This document shows, in pieces, positions 1 through 12,669 of a stretch of DNA of 64,000 nucleotides (within the stretch, counting starts at the first letter, position 1; the number at the start of each line of letters is the position of its first letter). The DNA is from Tillandsia leiboldiana (taxonomy: Eukaryota; Streptophyta; Magnoliopsida; Poales; Bromeliaceae). The notes below the pieces were generated by a model. That model was not told where the DNA came from and did no database searches. It worked only from the letters and a program-made list of their open reading frames with translations. The stretch spans positions 59,234 through 123,233 of the forward strand of contig JAQNDB010000161.1 in the NCBI GenBank assembly GCA_029204045.2, written 5' to 3'. The position numbers and the translations under genes were made by a program.

Positions 1-298
1 AGGAGAGGTTTGTTTGCAGAGACAATTAGAGCACACAGGTTACAGCGATAGTGTGAGAGGTGCCTACGGCGGCACCAGGACTCAAGGATATTCCTATTGC
101 CCGTGAGATCCCAGGTGTGAGTCCACCTAAGCTGATGATGTTGCTGCCGGTTAGGGAGATTGAGATTCTGATTGACGTGGTTCTGGGAACCACGCCAATG
201 TGTAAGGCACCTTGTTGAACGGCACCAGTAAAGCTGAGAGAGCTAATAGCACAGTTGTAGGATCTGATGGGTCGAGAGGTCTGTTGGACCTAGTGCCA
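1..298 (+). pseudogene. Ty3/gypsy pol fragment (protease-RT junction)
   Basis: From about base 61 the translation follows the segment linking protease to reverse transcriptase in the intact B element (near 56740-56960): the PTAAPGL-DIPI stretch, REIEILIDVVLGT and KAP are recognisable. In-frame stops (TGA after KAPC, TAG after AQL) and small indels show it is dead. It breaks off at about 298, where antisense LTR sequence begins. Its closest match in the window is the Tekay-type B element rather than the C family, so it may belong to a different insertion from the pol at 2263-4208. The first 60 bases are not clearly assigned. Confidence 0.7.
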
Positions 299-2262
299 TG
301 CCGTTGTTACACGGTGGTGTGAGAACTACTGCAGAAGGTAGTTCTCAGTGGGTACCGTCTCCAACTCTACGGTTTGCCCACTAAGTCTACTAGAGGCATA
401 AGATAATAGGGAATGCTGTAAATAAGAATAGCTCAGCTGGAAAGAAATCTACAGCTAACATGCCCTTAGCTACCATGCTCAAAGGAATAACACTCAACTA
501 TGAACATGCTATGCATCCACTCGCTCACGAGGTGCTCACATCAACCTAATCTCACTGATTGCCAAATCTGGTCCAGTCAAGCCTGCACCCCCTAGTGTAT
601 CAACTAGGGCCCCTAATGTATCAACTAGGGTGTCCAACCGGACTATCATAATATCACGCAAAGCAGCCTCATCAGGCGCATCATCATCAAGCAGCCTCAT
701 CAGGCGCATCATCATCATCGCATCCGAAGCGGCTCTCGAGGGGGGCGACCCTACCGAGGAATAAGCGTGTCTCATCTGGCTCAATAAGCGGCATCTGCAG
801 GCTATAATCCAAATCTACGATTAATCAGATCGACAATGTCCAGCTCACAACACTAACTCACTGACTGGAGATACTCAATAATTGGGATCACCGTCAACCC
901 AAATGGCTCCCAGAATAAGAATCCACCCAATCCAATAAAAGAAACTAGCTGGAGATACTCAACAGTCGGGATCACAGTCAACCCAAATGGCTCCCAACAC
1001 AGGAATCCTACTCGATCCACTATAGCTCACTGGCTAGAGATACTCAACAGTTGGGATCACCGTCAACCCAAACGACTCCTAGAATAGGAATCCACTCAAT
1101 CCAATAAGAGATACTCAACAGCCGTACCAATGAAAGGTCCTAGAACCACGAAAGACTAATACCTACAACCCCAATCAAACAAGAATAGGCTATAGGCATA
1201 GCCCTCCGTTGTTCTCGGCCCGAGGAAGAAACAACCCTTGGAACCCAAATCACTCAACCCTCCTGGGTGAGTAGCTTTGTAAGAAATGGTGATCTTTATT
1301 GTTAAATAATGTTTCCACTCAAACCCTCTCGGGGTGAGGATAAAATAGCTCACTTTTTTAGAAAACCATCTTGATCTAAGAAAACCACTTCTACAGATTT
1401 TAGTTCTTATGAAAATCAGTTAAAAGGAAGTTTATTTTTTCGAACTCCGAAGGGCTATTGCCTTCGTCTTAATCAAACGAGTACAGATTCTGGCGACCCC
1501 TAGAAATTTGGAAGGAAAAATAGCAGTTTACTAAAATCACGCGTGTCCAAAAATATTATGGGTTCAAGGTCTTGACATCACAAGCACACCACGGCCACAG
1601 CCTCGGTGGCATCAACAAATCGGAAAGTTCCCGACTATACGGGACCATCGTTCCCTCGAACGGCTCCCAAAACAGGCACAACACTGGCCACAGCTACCAG
1701 ACTCCACTCGGCCCCCGGGCACGAGTGCGACATGCATCCCACACTATCTCGACTACTCGGCCCACTACCCGGGCGAGGAAAAGCTCTATGTCCAGGAAAA
1801 AGAATGCGAGGAATGGAAACAAGAACATACAAGACTCTTGCCCCAAAAGAGTTTTCTAGCAGTCTGGTTAAATTCATGCAATCATATGCCGGTGCTAGTC
1901 AAATCTCATAACTCATCATGCTACAACAATAATAGCACCTATTCTAGTATGCGGAAATACTACAATACTAGAATTAGGGGGAAGTCTGCAGACTTGGAGG
2001 AAAATCCAACCCACCTGGATGCGTGCGTCGGTCCAGAGTCCAAAAGAGCTAAAACTTAACCGGTGCGAACCTCACATTCTCACGATTCCGACGCACAAAA
2101 ATCATCAGAAAACTCCTCCCGGTTGCTGAGATATAAGCCGAACATCGCGATAAGGTCAAACAGTAATTTCTTGCACATCTGTCCATAAAATAGGAAATTA
2201 CCTTAGCGAGATGCCCTCCAAAAATTCCAAAAAAATACGGTTGCGATCCACTCGAAGTGTAG
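299..2262 (-). mobile_element. Truncated Tekay-type LTR, minus orientation
   Basis: This stretch matches, in order, LTR E at 25960-26960: the hairpin flanked by AGTGGG and CCCACT (347-382), the block near 540-620 resembling 26190-26230, direct repeats near 861-1130, and the block near 1640-1810 resembling 26790-26960. Both LTR ends are missing. Resemblance becomes weak after about 1830, and 2040-2262 is assigned mainly by position. No target duplication can be found, so a deletion probably joined it to the pol that follows. Short ORFs here carry no known domain. Confidence 0.65.
861..1130 (-). repeat. Three direct repeats of about 85 bp in the LTR remnant
   Basis: A unit containing GAGATACTCAA, GGGATCAC and GTCAACCCAAA followed by a CTCC-AGAATA block occurs three times (starting near 868, 952 and 1037), followed by a partial fourth. 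The same unit appears about twice in LTR E near 26640-26760, so this remnant carries a local expansion. Confidence 0.7.
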
Positions 2263-4208
2263 ATGTCAATCGAGGAACTCAAGAAAAGGCTAACAACAAC
2301 ACCTGTACTTGCGCTACCGACGCCTGGAGAGGACTTTGAGGTATACTGCGACGCATCACGGATCGGATTGGGGGGTGTACTGATGCAGCAGGGGAGAGTT
2401 ATTGCCTACGCCTCAAGACAGCTCAAAGAATATGAACGGAACTACCCGACGCACGACCTGGAGCTCGCCGCAGTCATCTTCGTTCTGAATCTTTGGAGGC
2501 ACTATCTCTTTGGTGTCCACTGTAACGTGTTCTCGGACCATCAAAGCCTTAAGTACCTTTTCACCCAAAAGAAGCTAAACCTACGACAAAGACGGTGGTT
2601 GGAGTTGCTAAAGGACTACGACTTAACTATTCAATATCACCCGGGAAAAGCAAATGTTGTAGCAGATGCCTTGAGCAGGAAGGGACAGACAGAAGGGACA
2701 TCAGCGGGCATGATCACCCAGCAGGATGACTTGATCACGGAGTTCTCGCGATTGAGGTTGGAGGTGGCACCGGTAGGGACGGTCGAACGACTAATGTCTT
2801 TAACAGTCGTGCCTACCCTATTCGAGAGGATTCGAGAAGGCCAAGGGGCCGACCCACAGTTACAACTGGAACGGGATAGGATTTCCCTGGAGCAGAAGGG
2901 AGACTTTCCAGTGGGGACAGATGGCACTCTTCGGTTTCGAGGGCGGATTTGCGTGCTCGATTCGCCAGACCTGAAGAAAGAAATCTTGACTGAAGCGCAC
3001 TGCGCCCCCTATGCGGCGCACCCTGGGGGCACCAAGATGTACAGGGATCTCCGGCAGATCTTCTGGTGGCCAAAGCTGAAGGGGGATGTGACACGGTTCG
3101 TAGCGCACTGCCTGATCTGCCAACAAGTAAAGGCCGAGCACCAGCGGCCGGCGGGGAAATTGCAACCACTACCAGTGCCAGAATGGAAATGGGAGCGAAT
3201 CACCATGGATTTTGTCACCGGGCTCCCACGTTCACAACAGGGACACGACACTGTCTGGGTCATCGTGGACCGGTTAACGAAGTCAGCGCACTTCCTACCC
3301 ATCCACACGACCTGGACGCGCGATCGACTGGCTCAGGTCTACATCAGCGAGATTGTGAGGTTACACGGGACACCGGCATCGATCACTTCAGACAGGAACA
3401 CACGGTTTGTCTCAAACTTCTGGCAGAGTCTACAACGGGCCTTGGGGACCAAGCTACACTTCAGCACAGCATTTCACCCCCAGACGGACGGACAATCTGA
3501 GCGGGTGATTCAGATCCTCGAGGACATGCTCCGAGCCTGTGTACTTGACTTGGGAGACGGATGGTCACGCTACCTACCTCTTGTGGAGTTCACCTACAAC
3601 AACAGCTACCAGGCTAGCATCGGTATGGCGCGTACGAAGCTCTGTATGGCAGATGCTGTAGGTCTCCGATCTGTTGGGACGATCTGGGAGAGCGGAAGTT
3701 TTTGGGACCGGATTTGGTGGAAGAGACTGAAGAAAAGGTGCGCCTCATCAGGCAGCGGCTGGTGACTGCCCAGAGCTGACAGAAGAGCTACGCGGATCAG
3801 AGACGCCGCGACTTGGAGTTCCAGGTGGGGGAGCACGTGCTTTTGCGGGTTTCGCCGTTGAAAGGGTTGAAGTGGTTCGGACTGAGAGGCAAGACGAGCC
3901 CACGGTATGTGGGGCCCTTTGAGATCTTGGAGCGCATCGGCCCGGTGGCCTATTGCCTCGCCCTACCGCCGAACCTTGATCGGGTGCACGACGTGTTCCA
4001 CGTGTCCATGCTTCGCAAGTACCTCCCCGATCCATCGCGGGTGCTCGACGTCACCGCAGTCGAGCTTAAGGAGGACCTGAGCTTCGAGGAAGTACCGGTA
4101 CGGATCCTAGCACGGGAAGACAAGAAGTTGCGGAATCGGACGATCCCCTACGTGAAGGTGCTTTGGAGCAACCAGGAGGAATGTGAGGTGACCTGGGAAC
4201 ATGAGTAG
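2263..4208 (+). pseudogene. Ty3/gypsy pol 3' half: RNase H, integrase, chromodomain
   Basis: The reading frame opens inside the end of RT (SIEELKKRL) and runs through RNase H (YCDASRIGLGG, then RQLKEYERNYPTHDLELAAV), the integrase zinc finger (HPGGTKMYRDL ... HCLICQQVK) and the integrase core. The three acidic positions are visible in TMDFVTGLP, SDRNTRF and DGQSERV. Near 3625-3640 a small deletion shifts the frame, and a TGA at about 3776 interrupts the linker. The chromodomain region continues in another frame (3813-4208) and ends in a normal stop. RT, protease and gag are absent upstream, where antisense LTR sequence abuts. The domain order RH-INT-CHD identifies a chromovirus, probably Tekay/Del. 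It cannot make a working polyprotein. Confidence 0.9.
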
Positions 4209-4254
4209 AAGATGAGGGAGTGTTATCCGGACCTTTTTGCCGCGGACAGGAGTT

Positions 4255-4292
4255 AAGTTTCGAGGACGAAACTTGTTTTTAGTGGTGAGTGA
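4255..4292 (+). other. Conserved 3' leader and polypurine tract before LTR C0
   Basis: The motif TTTCGAGGACGAAAC (4257-4271) also precedes the 3' LTRs of B and E. It is followed by a decayed purine run, AGTGGTGAGTGA (4281-4292), and then TGTAAGACCC, taken as the LTR start. The tract is the usual plus-strand primer site in this family, but here it holds three thymines and is weak. Confidence 0.6.
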
Positions 4293-4904
4293 TGTAAGAC
4301 CCATTGTTCTTATCCTATTTTTCTCTCTCCTTTCCTACGTGTAGTGACCCGGCGGGTGCTAATTTTCGATTATTTCTGGACAGTCCGTCGGGGCTCGCGG
4401 GTATTTTTAGGCGGTAGAGCTCGCGAAACGGGGAATGGTGGTGCAATCGGATTCGAATTCCGACCCCGGGATCTCCCAGAATTTAATTTTGAAGTTTGGA
4501 CCCCTTCTAGGCGCTCCGGGATTCGTGCGAGCGACCAGCACGTTTTTCAAGGTAATTTTAGCCGCCGGTTTTGTTTCGTTTATTTTAAATTTCTTTTAAA
4601 CCGGAGATTTTAGGTTTTTCTCCTCCTTGGTTTTCTTTACGGCAGCTAGGGTTTTTGAGGGGCGTGACTTGAGAGAGAAAAGGGGAAAACCGGAACCCAA
4701 CCCTTTTTCGCTCTCGTTTCGAGTCGACGGCGGGGCGATCCGGACGTGGAGATCGGGAGAGGGATGGAGGCCTTCTTGCTCGCGGGATCAATCGGGCAAC
4801 GGCAGGACGATCCTCTTCTTCTTCTTCTCCCTCGGCGGATCGAAGGTGAGTTTTTCCTTTTAGGGTTTTGGAGGTTTCGTTTCGGAATCGGGTTTGCGGG
4901 GAAA

Positions 4905-4948
<44 letters not shown>

Positions 4949-5128
4949 GCGCCGCGCGGGGCCGCCCGCAGGCGGGCACCGCGCGGGCAGGTGCCGCGCG
5001 GGCCGCCTGCAGGCGGCGCGCCACGCGGGCCGCCTGCAGGCGGCGCGCCACGCGGGCCTCCAGCAGTCGGCGCGCCACGCGGCAGGCGCGCCGCGCGGGC
5101 TTGTGCCGCGCGGGCCGCCCGCGGGTGG
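4905..5128 (+). repeat. GC-rich array of LTR C0, left part
   Basis: A GCC triplet run (about 4906-4947) leads into repeats built from GCCGCGCGGGCC, GCCTGCAGGC and GGCGCGCCACGC. All six frames are open because the sequence is nearly stop-free, which explains several Arg/Ala/Pro-rich ORFs that should not be called genes. The array continues at 9199-9640 beyond solo LTR A1, which inserted into it. Confidence 0.85.
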
Positions 5129-5599
5129 TGTGAGGACCCAAATCCCCACTTAAGAGTTTATTGGTAGATTAGTGGCTTCTGGGAGTGTGTGATCACGTGT
5201 CGGGCCCAAGAATTGAATTTCTGGTGAAATTGGAGCTTGTTTGCTTTCAGGAGGCCCATTTTGGGTGATTGAGGTTTCTGCGCGCGTTTTGGAATCAAGA
5301 AATGGACCCGGTGTGAAAAATAGATCAAGGTCACCTTCCTGGGAATTTTCGGCAAATTTTAGAAGCGGAATTTGACAGAACGGATAGCGGATTTGGATTC
5401 AGCGTGCGAAAACGGTCAAGATGGACTATTTACTTGTATTTTTCGGAGCCCGGACGCGAAAACACAGTTTTCGAGGTGATTTGGTTCTGTTCCGGCGGCC
5501 GGAGAAGCGCCGGCGGCGGCGGCGGACGGCGGAGCGCGGCGGTTGGCGGCGGCGTTGGCGCCCGGTCCACCGCGGAGGCGTGCACCCGGGCGCTGGCCA

Positions 5600-5908
5600 C
5601 GTGGCGGCACCCGGTTGGCGGGCGCAGTGGGCGCGGTCCACGGGAATGGCGCGGGTGCACGGTGGACCGGGGGTGGACACGTGGCATCACGTGGTTGGGT
5701 GGTGTTGTGCGCGCGGTCCACGGTGTGGGGAGTGGGTACCTTGGGATGCGTGCCGGACAGGCGCGCGTGGGCGCGACGTGGGCTCGCTGACCCGCGCTTC
5801 CCGCTCGTGGGTGCCACGCGTCAGCCCCTGTTTCGGCCACGTGGCGCAACGCGGTTGGCCCAATTGGCTGTCGCCTGTTCGGGGGGCTACGTGGCATCCT
5901 GGGATTAA
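5600..5908 (+). promoter_or_regulatory. Four ERSE-like modules in LTR A1
   Basis: CGTGG followed after exactly nine bases by GTTGG occurs at 5600-5618, 5680-5698 and 5840-5858; a fourth copy at 5890-5908 ends ATTAA. The ERSE-I consensus in this orientation is CGTGG-N9-ATTGG, so the spacing is kept but the CCAAT half reads CCAAC. All lie within about 420 bp upstream of the TATA box. Three of the G-box halves are full CACGTG. Factor binding is inferred. Confidence 0.55.
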
Positions 5909-6017
5909 TCCGGGCGTGAACAGTAACGGGCTGGGCCCGTTACTGTAGCAGCTCGGAAGTTTCGGGCGCCCGGTTTTTGGGCCAAAATCCGAAAGTTGGA
6001 TTTTTTCGGGCTGGGCC

Positions 6018-6025
6018 TATAAATA
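6018..6025 (+). promoter_or_regulatory. TATA box of LTR A1
   Basis: TATAAATA sits in GGGCTGGGCCTATAAATAGG, nearly the same context as the TATA box of LTR B at 52120. It marks the likely U3/R boundary about 30 bp downstream. Confidence 0.75.
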
Positions 6026-8721
6026 GGCTGCTTGCTGGGGCTTTTTGCCCCCTTTCACGAGCTCCCCTGCCCTTGGCCCCTTTAGCAAAGTTGGAGATCT
6101 TCGTGTTGCGCATCTTCTGGCAGAGGCCCGGAATTTTTGGAAGCCGCGGCGTCGAAGATTTTGGCATCGTAGCGCAGAGCGATGATCGTTCATCGGAGGC
6201 CCGTTATCGTCGCTGTTTGGTCTGAGAGGTCCACAGAGCTACTCCGATAGTGTTTTTGGACGATACTTGCGGCAGTGGTTTCATGAGAGGTACGTCTTCG
6301 ACTTTCGTGTTGATCATCTTGCTGGATTCAGAGTTTATGGCATGGTTTTTGAGACAGTTCTAAGCCGCTGTTTTGATGGTGGAGTTTTAGGACAGCAGCC
6401 CCTTGCCGGAATTTTATCTCCGCACTCGAGCATCGGATCGAGACGAGCCTATACACTTTTTGCATCTACTCGTCGCGAGGATTATCATCGTGTTTTTCCA
6501 GGATTTTTCTGAGACTTTCCCGAAGGTATATTATTCCCTCTTTTACTGTGCAAGGTATTACAGTTGTGAGATTGTGAAGTTTTGCGCACCCTGTGTTGTG
6601 GAATTTGTAACTCGGCCTACGGGGCTCGGATTTGGACGTGCAGGTACCCATTTCAAAGGTCTCGACGCGAGGATCGCCGTGGTATTTTTATTGGATTTTT
6701 TGGAGCTTTGTTTGTAGGTAAAAAAGTGACATCTTTGTGGCTGATTTCAGATTGGAACTTAATTGGGGTAAATTATGGAATTAAGTGTAACTTTGGACTT
6801 TTTGTTGTACCCAGGGGTATTTACGGGTGTTTGTGAACCTGTCGGTGTTGAGGATTAGTGTAGATTGCTGCTCCTGGTGTTTTCAGCTGTGGAACCTTGG
6901 ACAGTTGTGCACTTTCAGGTGGGTGGCCCTGTCTCCAAGATTGATGGAATGTGCATTAAATCTGCTATAGTAGGACCACGCATGATAGTGATATTCCTGT
7001 GTAGCATGATAGAAAGTGACAGTTGTTGATTCTAGAGTTGTTTGATGATCATGCGATCTCTTGTTCCCTACTATCTGTAAAATTATTGTTGTCTTGGAAC
7101 TTGACCTAGCACCCCCATCATATGCAGCATGTTCAGCCAGACTGTAGAAAACTCCAACTTGGGCTAGGTTTATTCTGCTTTAGACATCCACACTTCTTTT
7201 CTTTCCTGGACATAGTGTTTTACTCGCCCGGGTAGTGGGCCGAGTGGTCGGGATTCCTTTAGTGTGGGATGCATTTTACACTCGTGCTTGGGAGCAGAGT
7301 AGAGTCTGGTAGAAGTAGTTGATTGATCATCTGTGGCGGGAGCCGTTTGGATAAACGGCGGTACCGAGATGTTTTGGTTTCTTGTTTTATTATCGCCACT
7401 GTGTCAGTGGCAGCTATATACCAGTGATAGCAGGACCTTGAACCCAGAACTGTTTTTGGACACACATATGATTTTATTCAACCAATGTTTTCTTTCGAGC
7501 ATCGTAGAGTCGCCGAGTCTGTTCTTGTTTGATTGGACAAAGGCATTAGCTCTACGAGGCTTGGATATAAAACTTGTTTTCAATTGTTTTCCTAAAAAGA
7601 ACTAAAAATCATTAAATATGGATTTCTTTCAGATCAAAGGGCTTTCAATAAGAAATATCACCTTTTTCTGATAAATTTAACCACCCGTGATGATTCGAGT
7701 GGTCTGGGTTCCAAGGTCTGCCTTTTCTTCTTTGGGACGAGAACAACGAGAGGCTATGCCTAGAACCTGTTCTTGTTTGATTAGGGTTGTAGGTCCTAGT
7801 CTTTCGGGGTTCCCGGACCCTTCTCTGCGTTTGTTGTGGAGCTTATCCTGTCTGTGAGTCTGCAGATTGGGTTGATGTTCTGTTGTTGGGAACCGTCGAA
7901 GTTGACGGTGGTCCCGGGTCGTTGAGTGTTGTCCGACCAGATTTGTTAGCCCTGAGTTGTGGGCTGATCCTGGCTGTGGAGCATCTCCAGCCAGTGGGTT
8001 TTGTGCTGTGAGCTGTCATAGTGACAGTGAGTCTTAGCTGTGTAGATTCCAGCCAGTGAGTGAGACAGTGATTTGTTGAGTCGGGTGGGATAGCACCAGA
8101 TTATCGACTCGGGTTATTGTTTTGGCAACCGCGAACTGTGGGCAGTTGGACCGATTAGTGTTATGCATCAGTTGGGGCTAGGTTTTGCATTGTGGATTGA
8201 ATGAGTCTCCACTTTGAGCATAGTGTCGACGTTTGCCTGATTGACTGAGATACATGACAGAGCTGTTGGACATGGGTTACTTATTTACTCGAGCGGGTCG
8301 CTCCCCTCGAGTGCCACTCCGGAGTAGGCGAGACCGGGTTGTTGTAACCGGCGTTGAGATTGAGCTTTAGACCGGGTTGTTGTAACCGGCGTGAGATTGA
8401 GTTCTTCTATCGTGACTTGTCGACGCCGTTCCTCTGGCTGGCCCAGATGTGGCAGTCATGGACACCCTACGGTAGACCGTCCTGTTGAGGATGTGCAGCA
8501 GTAGGTGGGCGTAGGTTTGACTGGACCCCACGTGGCAGTCATTATAGTTTGGGTTACTATAATGGCAGTCATTATATTTTGGGTTACTATACCTGAGAGT
8601 TAATAGATGCATCATGTTTTCCTTCTGTTTCACTTGTTGAGCATCTAGACAGGGGCATAGTAGCTGTAGAGATATTCTTTTCCAGCTCTTCTTTCAGTAT
8701 TTCATTTATTACCTTATGCCT

Positions 8722-8778
8722 CTAGTAGACATAGTGGGCAGACCGTTGGGCTTGTTGACGGCACCCACTGAGGACTAC
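8722..8778 (+). other. Conserved LTR hairpin, A1 copy
   Basis: AGTGGG (8733-8738) pairs with CCCACT (8764-8769), with an inner CCGT/ACGG pairing and an outer AGTAG/CTACT pairing. The same arrangement occurs in the other Tekay-type LTRs of the window, with different loop sequences. Confidence 0.55.
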
Positions 8779-9198
8779 TGTGGGATGTAGTTCTCACACC
8801 CGTCGTGGTGTCTTTTTCCCCAGGGACTTCTACTCCTGTTTGTGCTGCTCCAGTTGTTGCTTCTTCAGACCGAGGTAAGGGAGTCGTGAGCTAGATCCTT
8901 ACCAGTCGTCCTTCAGAGAGTAGATGTACCCTTTTTATATTTTGGGAGTCTTTGTCAGTTGAGAGACCTTGTAGTGAGGTATAGAGTTGTACTTTTCTTT
9001 TGAACTGAGAGATTTATGTACTTTTGGTGAGGACTTTGAGTTGTATATATTTTATTTCTAGCAGTTTATTTTCAGCTCTGATATCTGTTTAGTATAGTAT
9101 CTTCCTTTTGCAGGTTTGACGCTTCGTCTATACGGGGTTCACCGTATGGGCGGCGGATCTGTTGGCGAGCCCGGGTCGCCCCGGGGCGTGACAGGTGG

Positions 9199-9640
9199 TG
9201 AGCCGCGCGGCAGGCGCACCGCGCGAGCGCTGCCCGCAGGCGGGCACCGTGCAGGCATGTGCCGTGCGGGCCGCCCGCGGGCGGTGCGCCACGCGACAGG
9301 CGCGCCGCCCGCAGGCGGGCGCCGAACGGGCTGGCGCCGCGCGGGCCGCCTGCAGGCCGCACACCGTGCGGCAGGAGCGCCGCGCGGGCGCTGCCCGCAG
9401 GCGGGCGCCGCACGGGCTGGTGCCGCGCGGGCCGCCTGCAGGCCGCACGCCGCGCGGCAGGAGCGCCGCGCGGGCGCTGCCCGTAGGCGGGCGCCGCGCG
9501 GGCTGGTGCCACGCGGGCCGCCTGCAGGCCGCACGCCGCACGGCGGGCGTGCCGTGCGGGGCCGCGCAGGGCTGTCCGCGGGCCGTGAGCGCGCCGCACG
9601 GGTCGGTGCCGTGCGGGGAACTTCACCGCGCGGAGTCCGG
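9199..9640 (+). repeat. GC-rich array of LTR C0, right part
   Basis: This continues the array at 4905-5128. Units of roughly 80-90 bp contain GCCGCGCGGGCCGCCTGCAG and CGCTGCCCGCAGGCGGGCGCC. The frames of 75-191 aa it generates on both strands are products of base composition. Confidence 0.85.
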
Positions 9641-10222
9641 GGATCGCGTCGGGTCTCTCGTTTTCAATATTTAGTCGACGTTCAGCGTTAGTGTCACGCC
9701 CCAGGGGTCGAAACTGCGACCCGGGCTCGCCAACAGATCCGCCACCTATGCAAAACCCGCATAGGCGAAGCGTCTAACCTGCAAAAGATAGTACTATATC
9801 TACGCAAATATCAGAGCGGAAATAAAATACTGTAAAATAAAATCTAATCACTGTACAATAAGAAATAAAGTACAATGTCCATTTCCTCGAATACAGATAA
9901 TCATCATACAATGTCCTTAGTACGGCATCTCTCAACTATAAAAGGGGGATAAACTAAAACTATAGTACATCAGTCTCAACATCAGTCTCTCTCTAAATAC
10001 AAAAGATCTCTCTAATCAAAGTAAACAGTAAACATCAACTGGCAGCTACAAGGAAACTCCAATCAGGGGATACAGCTACACTCCTCGGGCGGTAAGGATC
10101 TAGCTCGGGACTCCCTCGCCTCGAACAATGACCGAAGGTCAGCAACTCCCGCAGAGGACTCTGCAAAACAGGAGGAAGAAAAGAGGGAAACAACAATGGG
10201 GGCGAGAACCACTAGTAAACCA

Positions 10223-10276
10223 GTAGCCTCCCCCAGTGGGTAAAGCCTCAAACTCCGGTGTACCCACTAAGTCTAC
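10223..10276 (-). other. Conserved LTR hairpin, A2 copy
   Basis: AGTGGGTA (10235-10242) pairs with TACCCACT (10261-10268), flanked by GTAG and CTAC. The stem uses TA/TA where LTRs A1 and E have CA with a separate CCGT/ACGG pairing, so the outer pairing persists while the sequence differs. Confidence 0.55.
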
Positions 10277-12448
10277 CAGAGGCAAGAAAAGGGGTAAGTG
10301 GTAAAGCTGTAAACAGAACTACTGAATAAAAGGGGAAACCACTACTAGTATGCCTCTAAATGCAATACTGGAAGAAATGACTGTATGAATGCATCAGGAA
10401 ACAGTATATGACCAAATAAACCCAATCTGGTACCACCAGTAAAACTGGTACTGCCTGCTCAGCGGAATCTCCACACAAGGCTCGAAACCGCGGGATCGGC
10501 CCGCACGGCTCGCATCCCAAAACAAGTATCAGACCGGTACACAAGGCTGGGTTCGAAAAGCCTACCTCCGGAGTGGCACTCGAGGGGAGCGACCCACACG
10601 AGTAAAGTATCTCTGTCATCAGTATCACAAGTATCTCTGTAGCACATATCTCAATATAGTAGGACTGGATCAAGACTATGATCAAAGTGGGAAACTCCGT
10701 CCACTAAAGAAACCCCAATCCCCAATCAGATGCAATAGTACTCAACAAGTGGGAAACTCCATCCACTAGAGAAATCTGATACCCAATCTGATGCAATAGT
10801 AAACATCCGGTCAACCGCCCAATGTCCGCGGTCACCGCAATAACCCACAACCCACAATCGGGTAAAATAATCAAGATTCGGTCAACTACCTACTGTCCGC
10901 GGTTGCCGCAATAACCCACGACCCATCATCAAGTACACCCTGTCTCTGACCCTAAGGTCCCGGCTATACTATCCCAAACCTCTGCTCGAACCCGAGCAAC
11001 ATGACTCAAATGTCTAAATGAGAAGGAGAAGGAAAGCAATCATGGTTTCTCCTAAGTCAAATCCCAATATGATAGTGTAGCAATAAAATAGTGGCCTATC
11101 TAGATGTCCAAACAAGCATGCAAAAGTCCTCATGCAATGTGAACGGGAGAATATCAAATAACAGTTCTACAGGTGTAACAAATAATAAATCCGCATAATT
11201 ATAACAATCATGCTAAAATCATCAGTCAACTACACATGTATATAATCCCTGATCCATAATAAATCCCAAGGTGGAACCCGCACATAGATAAGTCATCATG
11301 TCCCGATAATTAGTCCTTTTAACCAATTTCCATAAGATTTATGTGCTAATACGGCATGTTAACTATCACTATTAAATTATTCCAATGATCATGTTCCAAC
11401 AGTAATATTATCCCAATAGTATCCCCAACATGCTATATCCACAAAATTAATCTCAGATGATAGGCTCACATTTATATCAGTCAATCATGCATGATACTCA
11501 ATCAATATGTTCAATAGTGGGGTTCTCTAATAAACTTAGTGAGTAAATCAGATGTTGAGGCATGCAACAACCACCCACCTCGAAAAGCGTGCACAGCACC
11601 AAAAGAAACCTCCTTGCTGCTCGCAGCCCTCTAACACAGCAATCCACCAAAAACTGTGTCCCACTGCACAGAACAATGCGCACAATTAATCCCAAAACTG
11701 CACAAATACCTACTGTCCAAAATCAGCCCCAAAAATGGCTAAATATCACCTCTGTCCAGTCCTCAAAAAAATCCAGAAAATTCACGGTCCCGTCCCTCGC
11801 GAAGAGTAGCCCCAAAACGACTGTTTATACGCCCAGATCCGATACCTGTAGTCCAAGATAAAAATAAAACACCGCTGCATACTCAAAACCATCCAATCAA
11901 AATTCCTGTAGCAACCTGTCCAAGAAAAGCTTAATTATCACCTCCGAAACAATTTCCAAAAATCCCAGAAAAATCACCACAGTGTTCCTCGCGACGAGTA
12001 GATCAAAATCGAGTCCTTAAACGCCTTGATCTGATGCTCCTAGGCTGAGATATAAAATTGACAAGCCGGTGCTGTCCAGAATCCAACACAGAAAAATGGG
12101 GGTCAAAAATGCCTCGGGAACCATATCAAAAGTGCGAAACGGAGCGAAGCAATCAACATGAAAATCGAAGCCTTACCTCTTAGGAACATGCTGTCAAAGA
12201 AATCGCCGAAAAATTCCTCCTGGTTTGCTCACAGTGAATTTCCGACTGAACTGTGACGGTAATGGGCCGAAATGGGGAGAAAACTGAGGCGAATTGTAAA
12301 ATCGATATCGCCGTTGCCGAGCTTCCAAAAATTCCGGGGATCCACCACGAGCTCAAGAACATCAAGGGGAACAAGTCTCATATAGATCTCTCCCTCTCAT
12401 TCCCTCTCTAAAGCTGGGAAAAAGGTGAGAAAGAGGGAGAGGAGGAGG

Positions 12449-12456
12449 TATATATA
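12449..12456 (-). promoter_or_regulatory. TATA box of LTR A2
   Basis: TATATATA lies in GGGCCTATATATACC on the minus strand, the same position relative to the G-box modules as in A1 and B. Downstream on the minus strand is a pyrimidine-rich run expected at a transcription start. Confidence 0.7.
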
Positions 12457-12669
12457 GGCCCATTCCAAACATGTCAAGAAATGACCTCTGTGTCCTGTGA
12501 ACCGGGCGCACCGAACAATCGGGCGCGCACAGTAACTCAATCCGGGCCGTTGATCAAGCGCCCGGATTCACCGGATTGCGCCACGTGTCCCCCGAACACG
12601 GGACAGCAAATCCGGCCGCTCCCTTCACGCCGCGTGGCCCACCCTGGTCAACAGAGGGGTTGGCGCCCG

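Larger units (their letters stand above)
5129..9193 (+). mobile_element. Solo LTR A1 (Tekay-type), plus strand
   Basis: The 4065-bp LTR starts TGTGAGGACCC and ends GGGGCGTGACA. It is flanked by the 5-bp duplication GGTGG (5124-5128 and 9194-9198), and there is no internal region, PBS or pol, so it is a solo LTR left by LTR-LTR recombination. It contains a TATA box at 6018, G-box-rich upstream modules at 5600-5908, and the conserved hairpin near 8733. Its 3' end resembles LTRs A2, E and B. Short ORFs inside it, including 75-175 aa frames in the GC-rich upstream part, have no recognisable domain. Confidence 0.9.

Noticed and set aside
9072..9691. Frames of 131-191 aa in a GC-rich block
   Set aside because: Composition artefact of the LTR C0 array.
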